Shown here in pieces: positions 15,412-24,700 of a stretch of 64,000 nt of DNA. The DNA lies in NCBI RefSeq assembly GCF_009749405.1, contig NZ_WBIQ01000002.1, forward strand, positions 186,001-250,000. Direction: 5' to 3'. Made by a program: the position numbers and the translations under genes. The stretch comes from Agromyces lapidis. GTDB taxonomy: Bacteria; Actinomycetota; Actinomycetes; Actinomycetales; Microbacteriaceae. The notes under the pieces were generated by a model. That model saw only the letters and a program-made list of their open reading frames with translations. It was not told the DNA's origin and ran no database searches. How positions within the stretch are numbered: the first letter of the stretch is position 1; each line of letters starts with the position of its first letter.

Positions 15412-16332
15412 ATGGGATCGGTGTTCACGGGGTTCGCGGTGATCGCGCTCGCCGTGTTCGTGGGATGGCTGGCGGGGCGCACCGGGGTCGTGGGGCCCGA
15501 GGCGCGGCCCATCCTCGCCCGGCTGACCTTCAGCGTGCTCGCGCCGTTCCTCTTGTTCTCGGTGCTCGCGACCGCCGACGTGCGGGCCCTGTTCTCCGTG
15601 CTGCTGCCGGTCTCGGCGCTCGCCGCCGTCGCGATGATGCTCGTGTTCGGGCTCGTCGCGATGCTCGTCTGGCGGCGCGACCTCGCCCGCACCGTGGTCG
15701 GTTCGCTCGCCTCGGGATACGTGAACGGCAACAACTTCGGCATCCCCATCGCGGTGTACATGCTCGGCGACGCGGCCTATTCGGCGCCGATCGTGCTGCT
15801 GCAGCTGCTGCTCTTCGCCCCGGTCGCCCTCGCGATCCTGGGCGCCAGGGTCGAGGGGCGCACCTCGGCCGTGCAGATCGTGCGCGGCACCTTCACCAAC
15901 CCGATCATCGTCGGCTCGCTCGCCGGGGTCGCGGTCGCGGTGGCGGGCATCGAGCTGCCGCCGATCGTGCTCGAACCGGTCGAACTGCTCGGCCACGCCG
16001 CGGTGCCCCTCATGCTCATCTCGTTCGGGCTCTCGCTGAACGGCCGGCGGATGCTCGCCGCGGGCAGCGGCCGGCGCGAGGTGCTGCTGGCGTCGACGCT
16101 GAAGCTCGTCGCGATGCCCGCGGTCGCATGGCTGCTCGGCCGCTTCGTCTTCGGGCTCGACGACACCGCGCTGTACGCGGTCACCGTGCTCGCGGCGCTG
16201 CCGACGGCGCAGAACGTCTTCAACTTCGCACAGCGCTACGACACCGCCGAGATCGTCGCGCGCGACACCGTGTTCATCACGACGATCGGCTGCCTGCCGG
16301 TTCTGCTCGCACTGGCGTTGCTGCTCGGCTGA
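15412..16332 (+). CDS. AEC family transporter (auxin efflux carrier fold)
   Basis: A 306-residue membrane protein with about ten helices in two five-helix halves. The conserved broken-helix motifs are visible: ASGYVNGNNFGIPIAVY in the first half and ALPTAQNVFNFAQRY in the second. AEC proteins export organic anions such as malate or amino-acid derivatives. Start at 15412 fits a leaderless mRNA: TAGGCT (15399-15404) ends seven bases before the ATG and no ribosome site is present; a 21-residue Arg-rich upstream extension is rejected. Confidence 0.92.
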   Translation: MGSVFTGFAVIALAVFVGWLAGRTGVVGPEARPILARLTFSVLAPFLLFSVLATADVRALFSVLLPVSALAAVAMMLVFGLVAMLVWRRDLARTVVGSLASGYVNGNNFGIPIAVYMLGDAAYSAPIVLLQLLLFAPVALAILGARVEGRTSAVQIVRGTFTNPIIVGSLAGVAVAVAGIELPPIVLEPVELLGHAAVPLMLISFGLSLNGRRMLAAGSGRREVLLASTLKLVAMPAVAWLLGRFVFGLDDTALYAVTVLAALPTAQNVFNFAQRYDTAEIVARDTVFITTIGCLPVLLALALLLG

Positions 16333-16377
16333 CGTCGGCCGCCCGCGGCATGATGGGTCGCGAGCCGAGGAGGTCGC

Positions 16378-17130
16378 ATGCCCTTCCACACCGACGACGG
16401 CGAGCGTCTCGCCGAGCTCGGCCTCGCGCAGCGACCCGCGGATGCCCCGAGCTTCGAGCTGACCGCGGCGCTCGTGTACCTCGACCCCGAGACGGGCCGT
16501 CGCTACCGGGTGCCCGCCCGCGGCGAGGCATCCGCCGCCCCGACCGACCTCGCCTCGGTGCCGACGCCGCTCTGGGGGCTCATCGCGAGCCACGGTCGGC
16601 AGTCCGCGCCCGCGGTGCTGCACGACGCGAGGTCGCGCGAGGCGGCCGCGCTCGGCGACCGTCGGGCGGCGCTCGCGCAGCGGCGCGAAGACGACCGCGT
16701 GTTCCGCACGGCGCTTCGCGAGCAGGGCGTGCCTCGCGTGCGCGCGAGCCTGATGTGGGCGTGGGTGTCGGCCGATCGCGAGCGGGAGTTCGGCGGCGTT
16801 CCGGGATGGCTCGTGCTCGTCCAGTCGGGCATCGGGGCGCTCGTGCTCGTTGGGGCCGTGATCGCGGCGTTCTCGAATCCGATCTGGCTCGTCGCCTGGC
16901 CCGTCGTCGGGCTGGTCTCGCTCGTGCGCGGGCGGCTCGCGCCGCTCGTCGCGACGCTCACCTTCTCGCTCGCCCTACTCGGGCCGCTCGTCATCGTGCA
17001 GCTGGCCGTGCTCGTGCCGTTCCGGCTCGTCGAGGCAGCGGTCGAGCTCGTCACCGGCGGCGACCCCGGCGGGGTGTGGCGGCCGACCCTGCGCGCCGAT
17101 CGACCCCGCGACGGCGAAGTTCAGGGTTAA
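16378..17130 (+). CDS. DUF1353 domain membrane protein
   Basis: A 250-residue protein. Residues about 20-85 match DUF1353: a beta-rich start, then TDLASVPTPLWGLIASHGRQ and PAVLHDARSREAA, where phage homologues have TDGASVP and AVLHDYLY. DUF1353 is common in phages and of unknown role. Here it is fused to two or three membrane helices (about 140-235), which phage versions lack. GAGGAGGTCGC precedes the ATG. Its stop is inside a perfect palindrome. Confidence 0.8.
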   Translation: MPFHTDDGERLAELGLAQRPADAPSFELTAALVYLDPETGRRYRVPARGEASAAPTDLASVPTPLWGLIASHGRQSAPAVLHDARSREAAALGDRRAALAQRREDDRVFRTALREQGVPRVRASLMWAWVSADREREFGGVPGWLVLVQSGIGALVLVGAVIAAFSNPIWLVAWPVVGLVSLVRGRLAPLVATLTFSLALLGPLVIVQLAVLVPFRLVEAAVELVTGGDPGGVWRPTLRADRPRDGEVQG

Positions 17131-17136
17131 CCCTGA
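17121..17136. promoter_or_regulatory. Perfect 16-bp palindrome at the DUF1353 stop
   Basis: TCAGGGTTAACCCTGA, two uninterrupted eight-base arms, spans the TAA stop at 17128-17130. With no loop it cannot form a normal hairpin, so a protein-binding site for the downstream promoter region is more likely than a terminator. Confidence 0.5.
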
Positions 17137-17228
17137 TTCTCGCGCGTGCACCCGTCGGTACTTTGGGAACCGATCGCCGCCCGTGCACCGCAGGGGGAAC
17201 TGTCAGCACGGACCCTCGGTGATCTCAG

Positions 17229-17275
17229 GCCGGCCAGCGCCTCGTTCCCGAACACGAGGTGCGGGCCGGCTTTCC
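17229..17275 (+). terminator. Strong hairpin with T-tract (terminator or attenuator)
   Basis: Outer stem GCCGGCC (17229-17235) with GGCCGGC (17264-17270), four-by-four internal loop, inner stem CCTCGT (17240-17245) with ACGAGG (17254-17259), eight-base loop, then TTT. It lies 100 bases after the DUF1353 stop and 68 bases before the LGFP gene. It may end the first transcript, or attenuate the second if that starts near the palindrome. The rest of the 207-base gap shows no gene. Confidence 0.6.
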
Positions 17276-17337
17276 CTGTTCCACCGGGGCACGATCCCGG
17301 TTCGCGCACGATGCTCGAGCGAACGAGAGGATCGGCC

Positions 17338-18030
17338 ATGGCCGAATGGATGACGGCGCCCGTGCGGGCCGAGCGGGTCGCGGGCGACGGCGAGCACCGG
17401 CCCGCCGATCTCTTCCTGATCGCGGTCGCCGCGATCGGTGCGAAGCGCGCCGAGCACGACTGGCTCGGCGAGCCGCGGGGCCCCCACGAACGGCTCGGCG
17501 ACGGTCAGCAGTACCTGCGCCGCTTCGACGGTGGCGCGGTGTGCTGGTCGAGTCGCACGGGCGCGCACGAGGTGCACGGGCCCGTCGCCGACCGGTGGGA
17601 GGCCCTCGGCGCCGAGACCTCGATCCTGGGCTTCCCGATCACCGATTCCGCGCCGGTCGCGAGGCCCGACGGCACGCCCCGCCCCGGCGGGCACGCCCAC
17701 TTCGAGGGCGGCTCGGTCTACTGGAGCCCCGAGCACGGCGCTCGCGTGGTCCGGGGCATGGTGCGCGACATCTGGGCGCTCCTCGGGTGGGAGCGCGGGG
17801 CGCTCGGCATGCCCGTGGGCGACACCGAGGTCGGCGACGAAGGGCTGATGTCGGCGCGCTTCGAGCGCGGCCGCATCGCCTGGTCGTCGGCCGCGGGCCC
17901 GCTGGTGGAGATCTCGGGCGCCGAGGCATCCTCGACCCCGCTCGGGGCGCACGGCGAGACGGGCGCGCTCGACCCGGCGAGCGAGCGCCTGCTCGAACGA
18001 CTGACCCCGGGCTTCGCACCGCGCGACTGA
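17338..18030 (+). CDS. LGFP-repeat protein
   Basis: A 230-residue protein with about three LGFP-type repeats: HDWLGEPRGP, TSILGFPITDS and GALGMPVGDT, each followed by an F-x-x-G-x-x-x-W-S strand (RRFDGGAVCWS, HFEGGSVYWS, RFERGRIAWS). LGFP repeats usually bind cell-wall components in secreted proteins, but no signal peptide is evident, so location is uncertain. CGAGAGG precedes the ATG at 17338; a start nine codons earlier is possible. The last 30 residues are polar. Confidence 0.85.
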   Translation: MAEWMTAPVRAERVAGDGEHRPADLFLIAVAAIGAKRAEHDWLGEPRGPHERLGDGQQYLRRFDGGAVCWSSRTGAHEVHGPVADRWEALGAETSILGFPITDSAPVARPDGTPRPGGHAHFEGGSVYWSPEHGARVVRGMVRDIWALLGWERGALGMPVGDTEVGDEGLMSARFERGRIAWSSAAGPLVEISGAEASSTPLGAHGETGALDPASERLLERLTPGFAPRD

Positions 18031-18065
18031 CCGGTGCGCGCCCGTGCGCGTGACAGACTCGACGG

Positions 18066-20612
18066 GTGACCCAGCCCCTGCTCGACCGTGCCCCGCGCCC
18101 GTACGACGCCGATGCGATGTACGACGCCTTCGTCGAGTGGGCCGACGATCGGGGCTTCGGGCTCTACCCCGCGCAGGACGAGGCGGTCATCGAGATCGTC
18201 TCGGGCGCGAACGTCATCCTCTCGACGCCGACCGGCACCGGCAAGTCGCTCGTCGCCGTCGCGGCGCACGCGACGTGCGTCGCGCGCGGCGGTCGCTCGT
18301 ACTACACGGCGCCGATCAAGGCGCTCGTGAGCGAGAAGTTCTTCCAGCTGGTCGAGATCTTCGGGGCGGCGAACGTCGGCATGGTCACGGGTGACAGCTC
18401 GGTGAACTCCGACGCGCCGATCATCTGCTGCACGGCCGAGATCCTCGCGAACCTCGCGCTGCGGCACGGCGCCGACGCCGAGGTCGACCAGGTCGTGATG
18501 GACGAGTTCCACTTCTACGGCGACCCCGACCGCGGCTGGGCCTGGCAGGTGCCGCTCATCACGCTGCCGCGCGTGCAGTTCGTGCTGATGTCTGCGACGC
18601 TCGGCGACGTCGACGCGATCGCCGACGACCTCTCCCGTCGCACCGGACGTCCGACGGCCCAGGTCACGGGCGTCGAGCGGCCGGTGCCGCTGCACTACTC
18701 GTACGCGAAGACCCCCGTGCAGGAGACCGTCGAGGAGCTGCTCGAGACCCGGCAGGCGCCGGTCTACATCGTGCACTTCTCGCAGGCGGCCGCGATGGAG
18801 CGCGCGCAGGCGCTCTCCTCGATCCGCGTCGTCACGCGCGAGCAGCGCGACGAGATCGCCGAGGCGATCGGCGGGTTCCGCTTCACGACGGCGTTCGGCA
18901 AGACCCTCTCGCGTCTCGTGCGGGCGGGCATCGGCGTGCACCACGCCGGGATGCTTCCCCGCTACCGCCGGCTCGTCGAGACCCTCGCGCAGCGCGGGCT
19001 CCTCAGGGTCATCTGCGGCACCGATACCCTCGGCGTCGGCATCAACGTGCCGATCCGCTCGGTGCTCATCACCGCGCTGTCGAAGTTCGACGGTCAGCGG
19101 ATGCGGCAGCTCAGCGCCCGCGAGTTCCACCAGATCGCCGGGCGGGCCGGCCGCGCCGGCTACGACACCGCCGGCACGGTGATCGTGCTCGCGCCCGACC
19201 ACGAGATCGAGAACGAGACGGCCGTACGCAAGGCCGGCGACGACCCGAAGAAGCTCAAGAAGGTCGTGCGCAAGAAGGCGCCGGCCGGCTTCGTGACGTG
19301 GAGCGAGGTCTCGTTCGACCGGCTCATCGTGGCCGTGCCCGAGGCCCTCACCCCGCACCTGAAGCTCACCGCGGCGATGCTCATCAACGTGATCGCGCGG
19401 GGCGGCGACGTCGTCGGAGACATCCGTGCGCTCGTGTTCGACAACCACGAGTCGCGGGCGCGACGCTTCGAGCTCGCCCGGCGGGCGCTCGAGATCCTGC
19501 GCACCCTCCGCGACGCCGAGGTCGTCGTGATCGCACCGGCCGCGGATACCGAGGCGCACCCGCTCGGCGTCGAGCTGCACCTCACCGTCGACCTCCAGCC
19601 GAACTTCGCGCTCAACCAGCCGCTCTCGCCCTTCGCGCTCGCGGCGATCGAACTCCTCGACCCCGACGCGGCGCCCGGAACCGGCATCGCGACGGGCCAC
19701 TACGCGCTCGACGTCGTCTCGGTCATCGAGTCGACGCTCGACGACCCGCGGCCGATCCTCTCGCAGCAGCAGTACAAGGCCCGCGGCGAGGCCGTCGCCG
19801 CCATGAAGCAGGACGGCGTCGAGTACGAGCAGCGTATGGAGGCGCTCGAGGAGGTCACCTGGCCGAAGCCGCTCGACGAGCTGCTGCACCAGGCGTTCGA
19901 GACCTTCGCGTCGAGCCAGCCGTGGGTGCGCGACTTCGCGCTCTCGCCCAAGTCGGTCGTGCGCGACATGTTCGAGCGCAGCATGTCGTTCGGGGAATAC
20001 GTCTCGTACTACCAGCTCGCGCGCAGCGAGGGCCTCGTGCTGCGCTACCTCTCCGACGCGTTCCGCGCCGTGCGCCAGACGGTGCCCGACGACGCGAAGG
20101 ACGAGGAGCTGCTCGACGTCATCGAGTGGCTCGGCGAGCTCGTGCGCCAGGTCGACTCCAGCCTCGTCGACGAGTGGGCCGAGCTCATCGATCCGTCGGC
20201 GCACCTCCCCGAGGACGAGCAGGCCGTCGTGCCGCCCGCGCCGCCGTCGGTCGTCACGAATCGCCGCGCCTTCACCGTGCTCGTGCGCAACGAGTTGTTC
20301 CGACGGGTGCAGCTCGCCGCCCTCGAACGCGACGAGGAGCTCGCAGAGCTCGACCCCGAGGTCGACTGGCCCGGCGCGCTCGACCGCTACTACGACGAGC
20401 ACGACGAGATCGGCACCGGACCCGCGGCGCGCTCGCCGCGGCTGGTCGCGATCGACGAGTCGGATGCCTCGAGCGGAATCTGGCGCGTCGAGCAGACGAT
20501 CGACGACCCGGCCGGCGACCACGACTGGCGCATCCGCGCCGAGGTCGACCTCGAGGCCTCGGCCGAGGAGGGCGTCGCCGTCGTGAAGGTGACCGGGGTC
20601 GTCCGGCTCTGA
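18066..20612 (+). CDS. Ski2-like DEAD/DEAH-box helicase with DUF3516 tail
   Basis: An 848-residue ATP-dependent helicase. Walker A STPTGTGKS near residue 54, DEFH box (VMDEFHFYGD, about 146), SAT motif LMSATL, and motif VI HQIAGRAGRAGYD (about 355). The C-terminal half corresponds to the actinobacterial DUF3516 region. Likely substrates are structured RNA or DNA; the cellular role is unsettled. It starts with GTG as a leaderless gene: CAGACT (18054-18059) ends six bases before the start and no Shine-Dalgarno is present. Confidence 0.93.
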   Translation: MTQPLLDRAPRPYDADAMYDAFVEWADDRGFGLYPAQDEAVIEIVSGANVILSTPTGTGKSLVAVAAHATCVARGGRSYYTAPIKALVSEKFFQLVEIFGAANVGMVTGDSSVNSDAPIICCTAEILANLALRHGADAEVDQVVMDEFHFYGDPDRGWAWQVPLITLPRVQFVLMSATLGDVDAIADDLSRRTGRPTAQVTGVERPVPLHYSYAKTPVQETVEELLETRQAPVYIVHFSQAAAMERAQALSSIRVVTREQRDEIAEAIGGFRFTTAFGKTLSRLVRAGIGVHHAGMLPRYRRLVETLAQRGLLRVICGTDTLGVGINVPIRSVLITALSKFDGQRMRQLSAREFHQIAGRAGRAGYDTAGTVIVLAPDHEIENETAVRKAGDDPKKLKKVVRKKAPAGFVTWSEVSFDRLIVAVPEALTPHLKLTAAMLINVIARGGDVVGDIRALVFDNHESRARRFELARRALEILRTLRDAEVVVIAPAADTEAHPLGVELHLTVDLQPNFALNQPLSPFALAAIELLDPDAAPGTGIATGHYALDVVSVIESTLDDPRPILSQQQYKARGEAVAAMKQDGVEYEQRMEALEEVTWPKPLDELLHQAFETFASSQPWVRDFALSPKSVVRDMFERSMSFGEYVSYYQLARSEGLVLRYLSDAFRAVRQTVPDDAKDEELLDVIEWLGELVRQVDSSLVDEWAELIDPSAHLPEDEQAVVPPAPPSVVTNRRAFTVLVRNELFRRVQLAALERDEELAELDPEVDWPGALDRYYDEHDEIGTGPAARSPRLVAIDESDASSGIWRVEQTIDDPAGDHDWRIRAEVDLEASAEEGVAVVKVTGVVRL

Positions 20613-20636
20613 GCCGGTTCGCCCGGGCGAACCGGC
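20613..20636. terminator. Bidirectional terminator, 24-bp palindrome
   Basis: GCCGGTTCGCCC (20613-20624) and its exact complement GGGCGAACCGGC (20625-20636) start right at the end of the helicase gene and lie between it and the convergent EamA gene. Folded, it gives a ten-pair stem with a CCGG loop. Confidence 0.85.
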
Positions 20637-20646
20637 GCGACACCGG

Positions 20647-21543
20647 TCAGGCGACCGCGAGCATGGCCGCCGAGGCCAGGGCGAGCACCAGGCCGGCCCA
20701 CTGCACCGGCGCGATGCGCTCCTTCAGCACGATCGCAGCGAGCAGGATCGTGCCGGCCGGGTACATCGCGCCGAGCACGGCGGCGATCGCCAGCTCGCCG
20801 GCGCGGATGCCGAACAGGATCAGGGCGTTCGCGGCCGCGTTGACGAGCCCGCCGACGGCGGCGAGGCGGATGCCCCGTGCCCGGTCCCGAGCGGCGGGGG
20901 CGGCGTCCGGCGACTCGTCGGCGCGCGGCATCCTCGACCGCTTCGCGCGGGCGCGGAGCGCGAGCCCGCCGACCACGGCGAACATGACGACCGCGGTGAC
21001 CGCGGAGTTGACCGCGAGGGGCGCGAGGCCGCTCTCGTCCGAGGTCCGGTCGATGAGGATGTAGAACGCGCCGATCGCGGTGCCCGACCCGACGCCCATG
21101 ACGATGCCGGTGAGGCTCGGCCGGACGGCGCCGCGTTCGGGCACGAAGCCGACGAGCACGACCGCGACGAGCGCCAGGCCGAGCGCCCAGGGCGCGAGCG
21201 GGCCGAGCCGGGCCCCCGTCGCGAGGCCCCAGAGCATCGGCACGATCGCCGAGACGACCGCGGTGAGCGGCGAGAGGATCGACATGGGGCCGATGGCGAG
21301 ACAGGCGTAGAGGAGTCCGATCGCGGCGGCGCCGACGACTCCTGCCGCGGCGCCCCACCAGAGGTCGGCGGCGGTCCACTCGCCGCCCGACAGCGGCGTC
21401 ACGACGGCGAGGCCCACGAAGCCGGCGACGGCGGCGACCGCGGTGGCGAGCACGGCGCCGACCCGTTTCGCGGCGAGCCCGCCGAGGAAGTCCGCCGCCC
21501 CGAACACGAGCGCTCCGGTGAGCGAGAGGACGGCGGTGAGCAT
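20647..21543 (-). CDS. EamA/DMT family transporter
   Basis: A 298-residue drug/metabolite-type transporter with ten predicted helices in two EamA repeats; the second repeat (AVGGLVNAAANALILFGIR, LKERIAPVQWAGLVLALA) has the family's conserved E-R-x-x-x-x-Q-W-x-G. A charged loop separates the halves (about 210-235). The start at 21543 (MLTAVLSLTG) places helix 1 first and has a TACGCT hexamer ten bases upstream; a 16-residue Pro/Thr extension to 21591 is possible. The substrate is unknown. Confidence 0.88.
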   Translation of the reverse strand: MLTAVLSLTGALVFGAADFLGGLAAKRVGAVLATAVAAVAGFVGLAVVTPLSGGEWTAADLWWGAAAGVVGAAAIGLLYACLAIGPMSILSPLTAVVSAIVPMLWGLATGARLGPLAPWALGLALVAVVLVGFVPERGAVRPSLTGIVMGVGSGTAIGAFYILIDRTSDESGLAPLAVNSAVTAVVMFAVVGGLALRARAKRSRMPRADESPDAAPAARDRARGIRLAAVGGLVNAAANALILFGIRAGELAIAAVLGAMYPAGTILLAAIVLKERIAPVQWAGLVLALASAAMLAVA

Positions 21544-21635
21544 GGTGCTGTTCAGCGTATCGGGCGCCGTCGGAGGACAGGGACCGCTCATCCGTGCGGA
21601 TCCCGACGACCCAACTGCTCATCTGAGCAAGCGGT

Positions 21636-21708
21636 GTGAACTCCGCGTGAAATCAGGGCGAGCGGGTGGTGCGAATCCCTTGGCAGCGGCTCAGGGCGGT
21701 CATATGCT
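21636..21708 (+). promoter_or_regulatory. Probable PHO box and promoter of the secreted nuclease/nucleotidase gene
   Basis: On the minus strand TTTCAC (complement of 21647-21652) and GTTCAC (complement of 21636-21641) repeat with an 11-base period, as in actinobacterial PhoP boxes (direct GTTCA repeats, 11-base units). Downstream are -35 TTGGCA (21680-21685), 17-base spacer and -10 TATGCT (21703-21708). A further inverted repeat TGCTCA-TC-TGAGCA is at 21616-21629. Confidence 0.6.
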
Positions 21709-21789
21709 ACGGAGCAATCGTCCCGCCGCCGGCGCGCTCGCTTCAGCGTCGAATCCGAGGTGGGGTGTGGTCGTTCGATGAGGAGAGTC

Positions 21790-24700
21790 ATGCAACGTCT
21801 CACCAGAAACTGCCTGTCCGCGGTGGCCCTCGCCGCTGCGGGCACGCTCGTCGCCGGGTTCCTCGGCGCCGCGCCCGCGGTCGCCGCGGTCGACGGCTCG
21901 GGCGTCGTGATCAACGAGGTCTACGCGCGCGGAGGCAGCGCGAACCAGCCGTTCCAGAACAAGTTCGTCGAGCTCTACAACCCGACCAACGCCGACGTCT
22001 CCCTCGCGGGCTGGTCGATCCAGTACCGCTCGGCCACGAGCACCGGCGCCTCGAGCGGCGTCGGTGCGTTGAGCGGCACGATCAAGTCGGGCGGCTACTA
22101 CCTCATCGGCCTCAACAGCAACGGCGGAACCGGGGCCGCCCTGCCCACCGCCGACGCGAGCTTCTCGATCGCGCCGAGCGGCACGAACGGCTCGCTCTTC
22201 CTCGCCAAGGTGCCGGGTGCGATCAACCCGGGCACCGGCTCGATCGTGGGCAACGCGCAGGTCGCCGACTACGTGGGCTACGGCACCTCGGTGAACTTCG
22301 AGACCGCGGCCGCCGCGTACCCGGGCGCCAACGACGTGCCCGGCAGCATCGTGCGCTCCGGCTTCAAGGACACCGACGACAACTCGAAGGACTTCGGCTT
22401 CGCGTCGACGCCGACGCCGCAGAACTCGGGCAGCCCCGGCGGACCGGTCCTGCCCGTCGCGAGGACCATCGCGCAGATCCAGGGCACGGCAGCGGCATCG
22501 AGCCCGCTCGCCGGCCAGGCGGTCGTCACCGAGGGCGTCGTGACCGCCGACCACCGCGTGGGCGGCTACGACGGCATCTACATCCAGACGCCCGGCCCCG
22601 ACACCACGCCCAACGCCTCCGATGGCGTGTTCGTCTACCTCCACGGCGAGAACCCGGCCGTCGCGATCGGCGACAAGGTGCGGGTCACCGGCGTCGTCGA
22701 GGAGTTCAACGGCCAGACGCAGGTCAAGCCCGAGAAGGCGGAGAACGTCGAACTCGTGCAGGCCGGCGTCGGCGTGCCCGCGGTGACCCAGCTGCCCGCG
22801 ACGGCGGTCGGCAACACGGCTCGTGAGGCCTTCGAGGGCATGCTCGTCGCACCGAGCGGCACCTACAAGGTCGTCTCGAGCCACAACCTCAACCGCTTCG
22901 GCGAGCTCTGGCTGAACGCCGGTGCTGCCCTGCCGGTCAAGTCGACCGAGACGCAGGCGCCGGCATCGGCGGGCGCCAACGCGATCGCCGCGGCCAACAA
23001 GGCGAGCCGCATCCTGCTCGACGACGGCTACAGCATCGCCGTGCGCAACTCGAACGGCACCGACAACCCGGCGCACCCCGGCGACCAGCCGTACTTCACG
23101 AAGGGCACCGTCGTGCGCAACGGCGACGTCGTGAAGTTCCCGACCGGCGGGTACGTGCTGGGATGGGGCTTCAACGAGTGGCGCCTGCAGCCGACGCAGC
23201 CGATCAACGACGCGAGCCCGGCTTCGGCGAAGCCGACGTTCACGCCCACCAACCTGCGGCCGACTGCGGCTCCCGCCGTCGGCGGTGACATCACGGTCGC
23301 CGCGTTCAACGTGCTGAACTACTTCACGACGCTCACGTCCGAGAACCCCGAGGCGCGCGGTGCCGACACCGCCGAGGAGTTCGCGGTGCAGAAGGCGAAG
23401 ATCGTGAAGGCGATCAACGGACTCGATGCCGACGTCGTCGCCCTGCAGGAGATCGAGAACTCGGTCGCGCTCGGCGAGAAGCCCGACGAGGCGCTCGCCG
23501 ACCTCGTCGCGGGCCTCAACGCCGCGGCGGGCGCCGGTACGTGGAAGTACGTGAAGACGCCCGAATCGCTGCACGACCCCGCGATCACCGACGTCATCAC
23601 GAACGCGATCATCTACAAGCCCGCCTCGGTGAAGCCGAGCGGCGAGGCGCAGACGATCATCGACGAGACCGTGTGGGACATCGCGCGCGAGCCGATCGCC
23701 CAGACCTTCAAGCACGGCAAGCAGTTCGTGACCGTGATCGCGAACCACTTCAAGTCGAAGAGCGGCACCGACCCGTCGCCGCAGCCCGGCCAGGACGCCT
23801 TCAACGACGAGCGCACGGCGCAGGCCGAGTCGCTGCTGGACTTCGCGAACGAGCTCTCCGAAGGCCGCAAGAACGCGATCTACCTCGTCGGCGACTTCAA
23901 CTCGTATGCCAAGGAGGACCCGATCAAGGTCTTCACCGACGCGGGCTGGAGCGACCTCGTCTTCAGCAAGGCGCGCGGCCAGTACACCTACACCTTCGAC
24001 GGCGAGCTCGGCTCGCTCGACCACGTCATCGCGTCGCCCGCGGCGACCAGCCGCGTCACGAAGACCGCGGTCTGGTCGATCAACTCGCCCGAGTGGGCGG
24101 GCCGCGAGTACTGGGGTCCCGCTGCCGAGACGGTCGCAGAGGCCACGCCGTTCCGTTCGAGCGACCACGACCCGATCCTCGTCGGTGTCGGTTCCGAGAG
24201 CGTGCCCGGCAAAGTCGACATCGACCTCGTCACGGTCAACGACTTCCACGGCCGCATCGAGCAGTCGGCCCCGGCGGGCGGCATCGCGGCGCTCTCCAGT
24301 GCCGTGAAGCAGATCCGCGCGGGCAACCCGAACACGGTGTTCGCCGCAGCGGGCGACATGATCGGGGCGTCGACCTTCACGTCGTTCATCCAGCAGGACG
24401 AGCCGACCATCGAGGCCCTCAACGCCGCCGGTCTGGACGTGAGCTCGGTCGGCAACCACGAGTTCGACCAGGGCTTCGCCGACCTCACCGACCGAGTGAT
24501 GCCGATGGCCGACTGGGAGTACCTCGGCGCCAACATCCGAGACAAGGAGACCGGAGACGCGGCACTGCCCGAGTACTACACCGAGACCTTCGATGGGGTG
24601 ACGATCGGCTTCGTCGGTGCGGTCACCGATGAGCTGACGTCGCTCGTGAGCCCGGCGGGCATCGCCGACATCACGGTGGAGGACCCGACGGAGGCGATCA

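Noticed and set aside
16378..17130. Prophage remnant
   Set aside because: Only a DUF1353 domain; no integrase, capsid, lysin or att repeats around it.
17131..17337. Riboswitch (for example a c-di-AMP type) before the LGFP gene
   Set aside because: GGGGGAAC-like pieces were checked by eye but the conserved core was not found; a terminator-like hairpin explains the structure.
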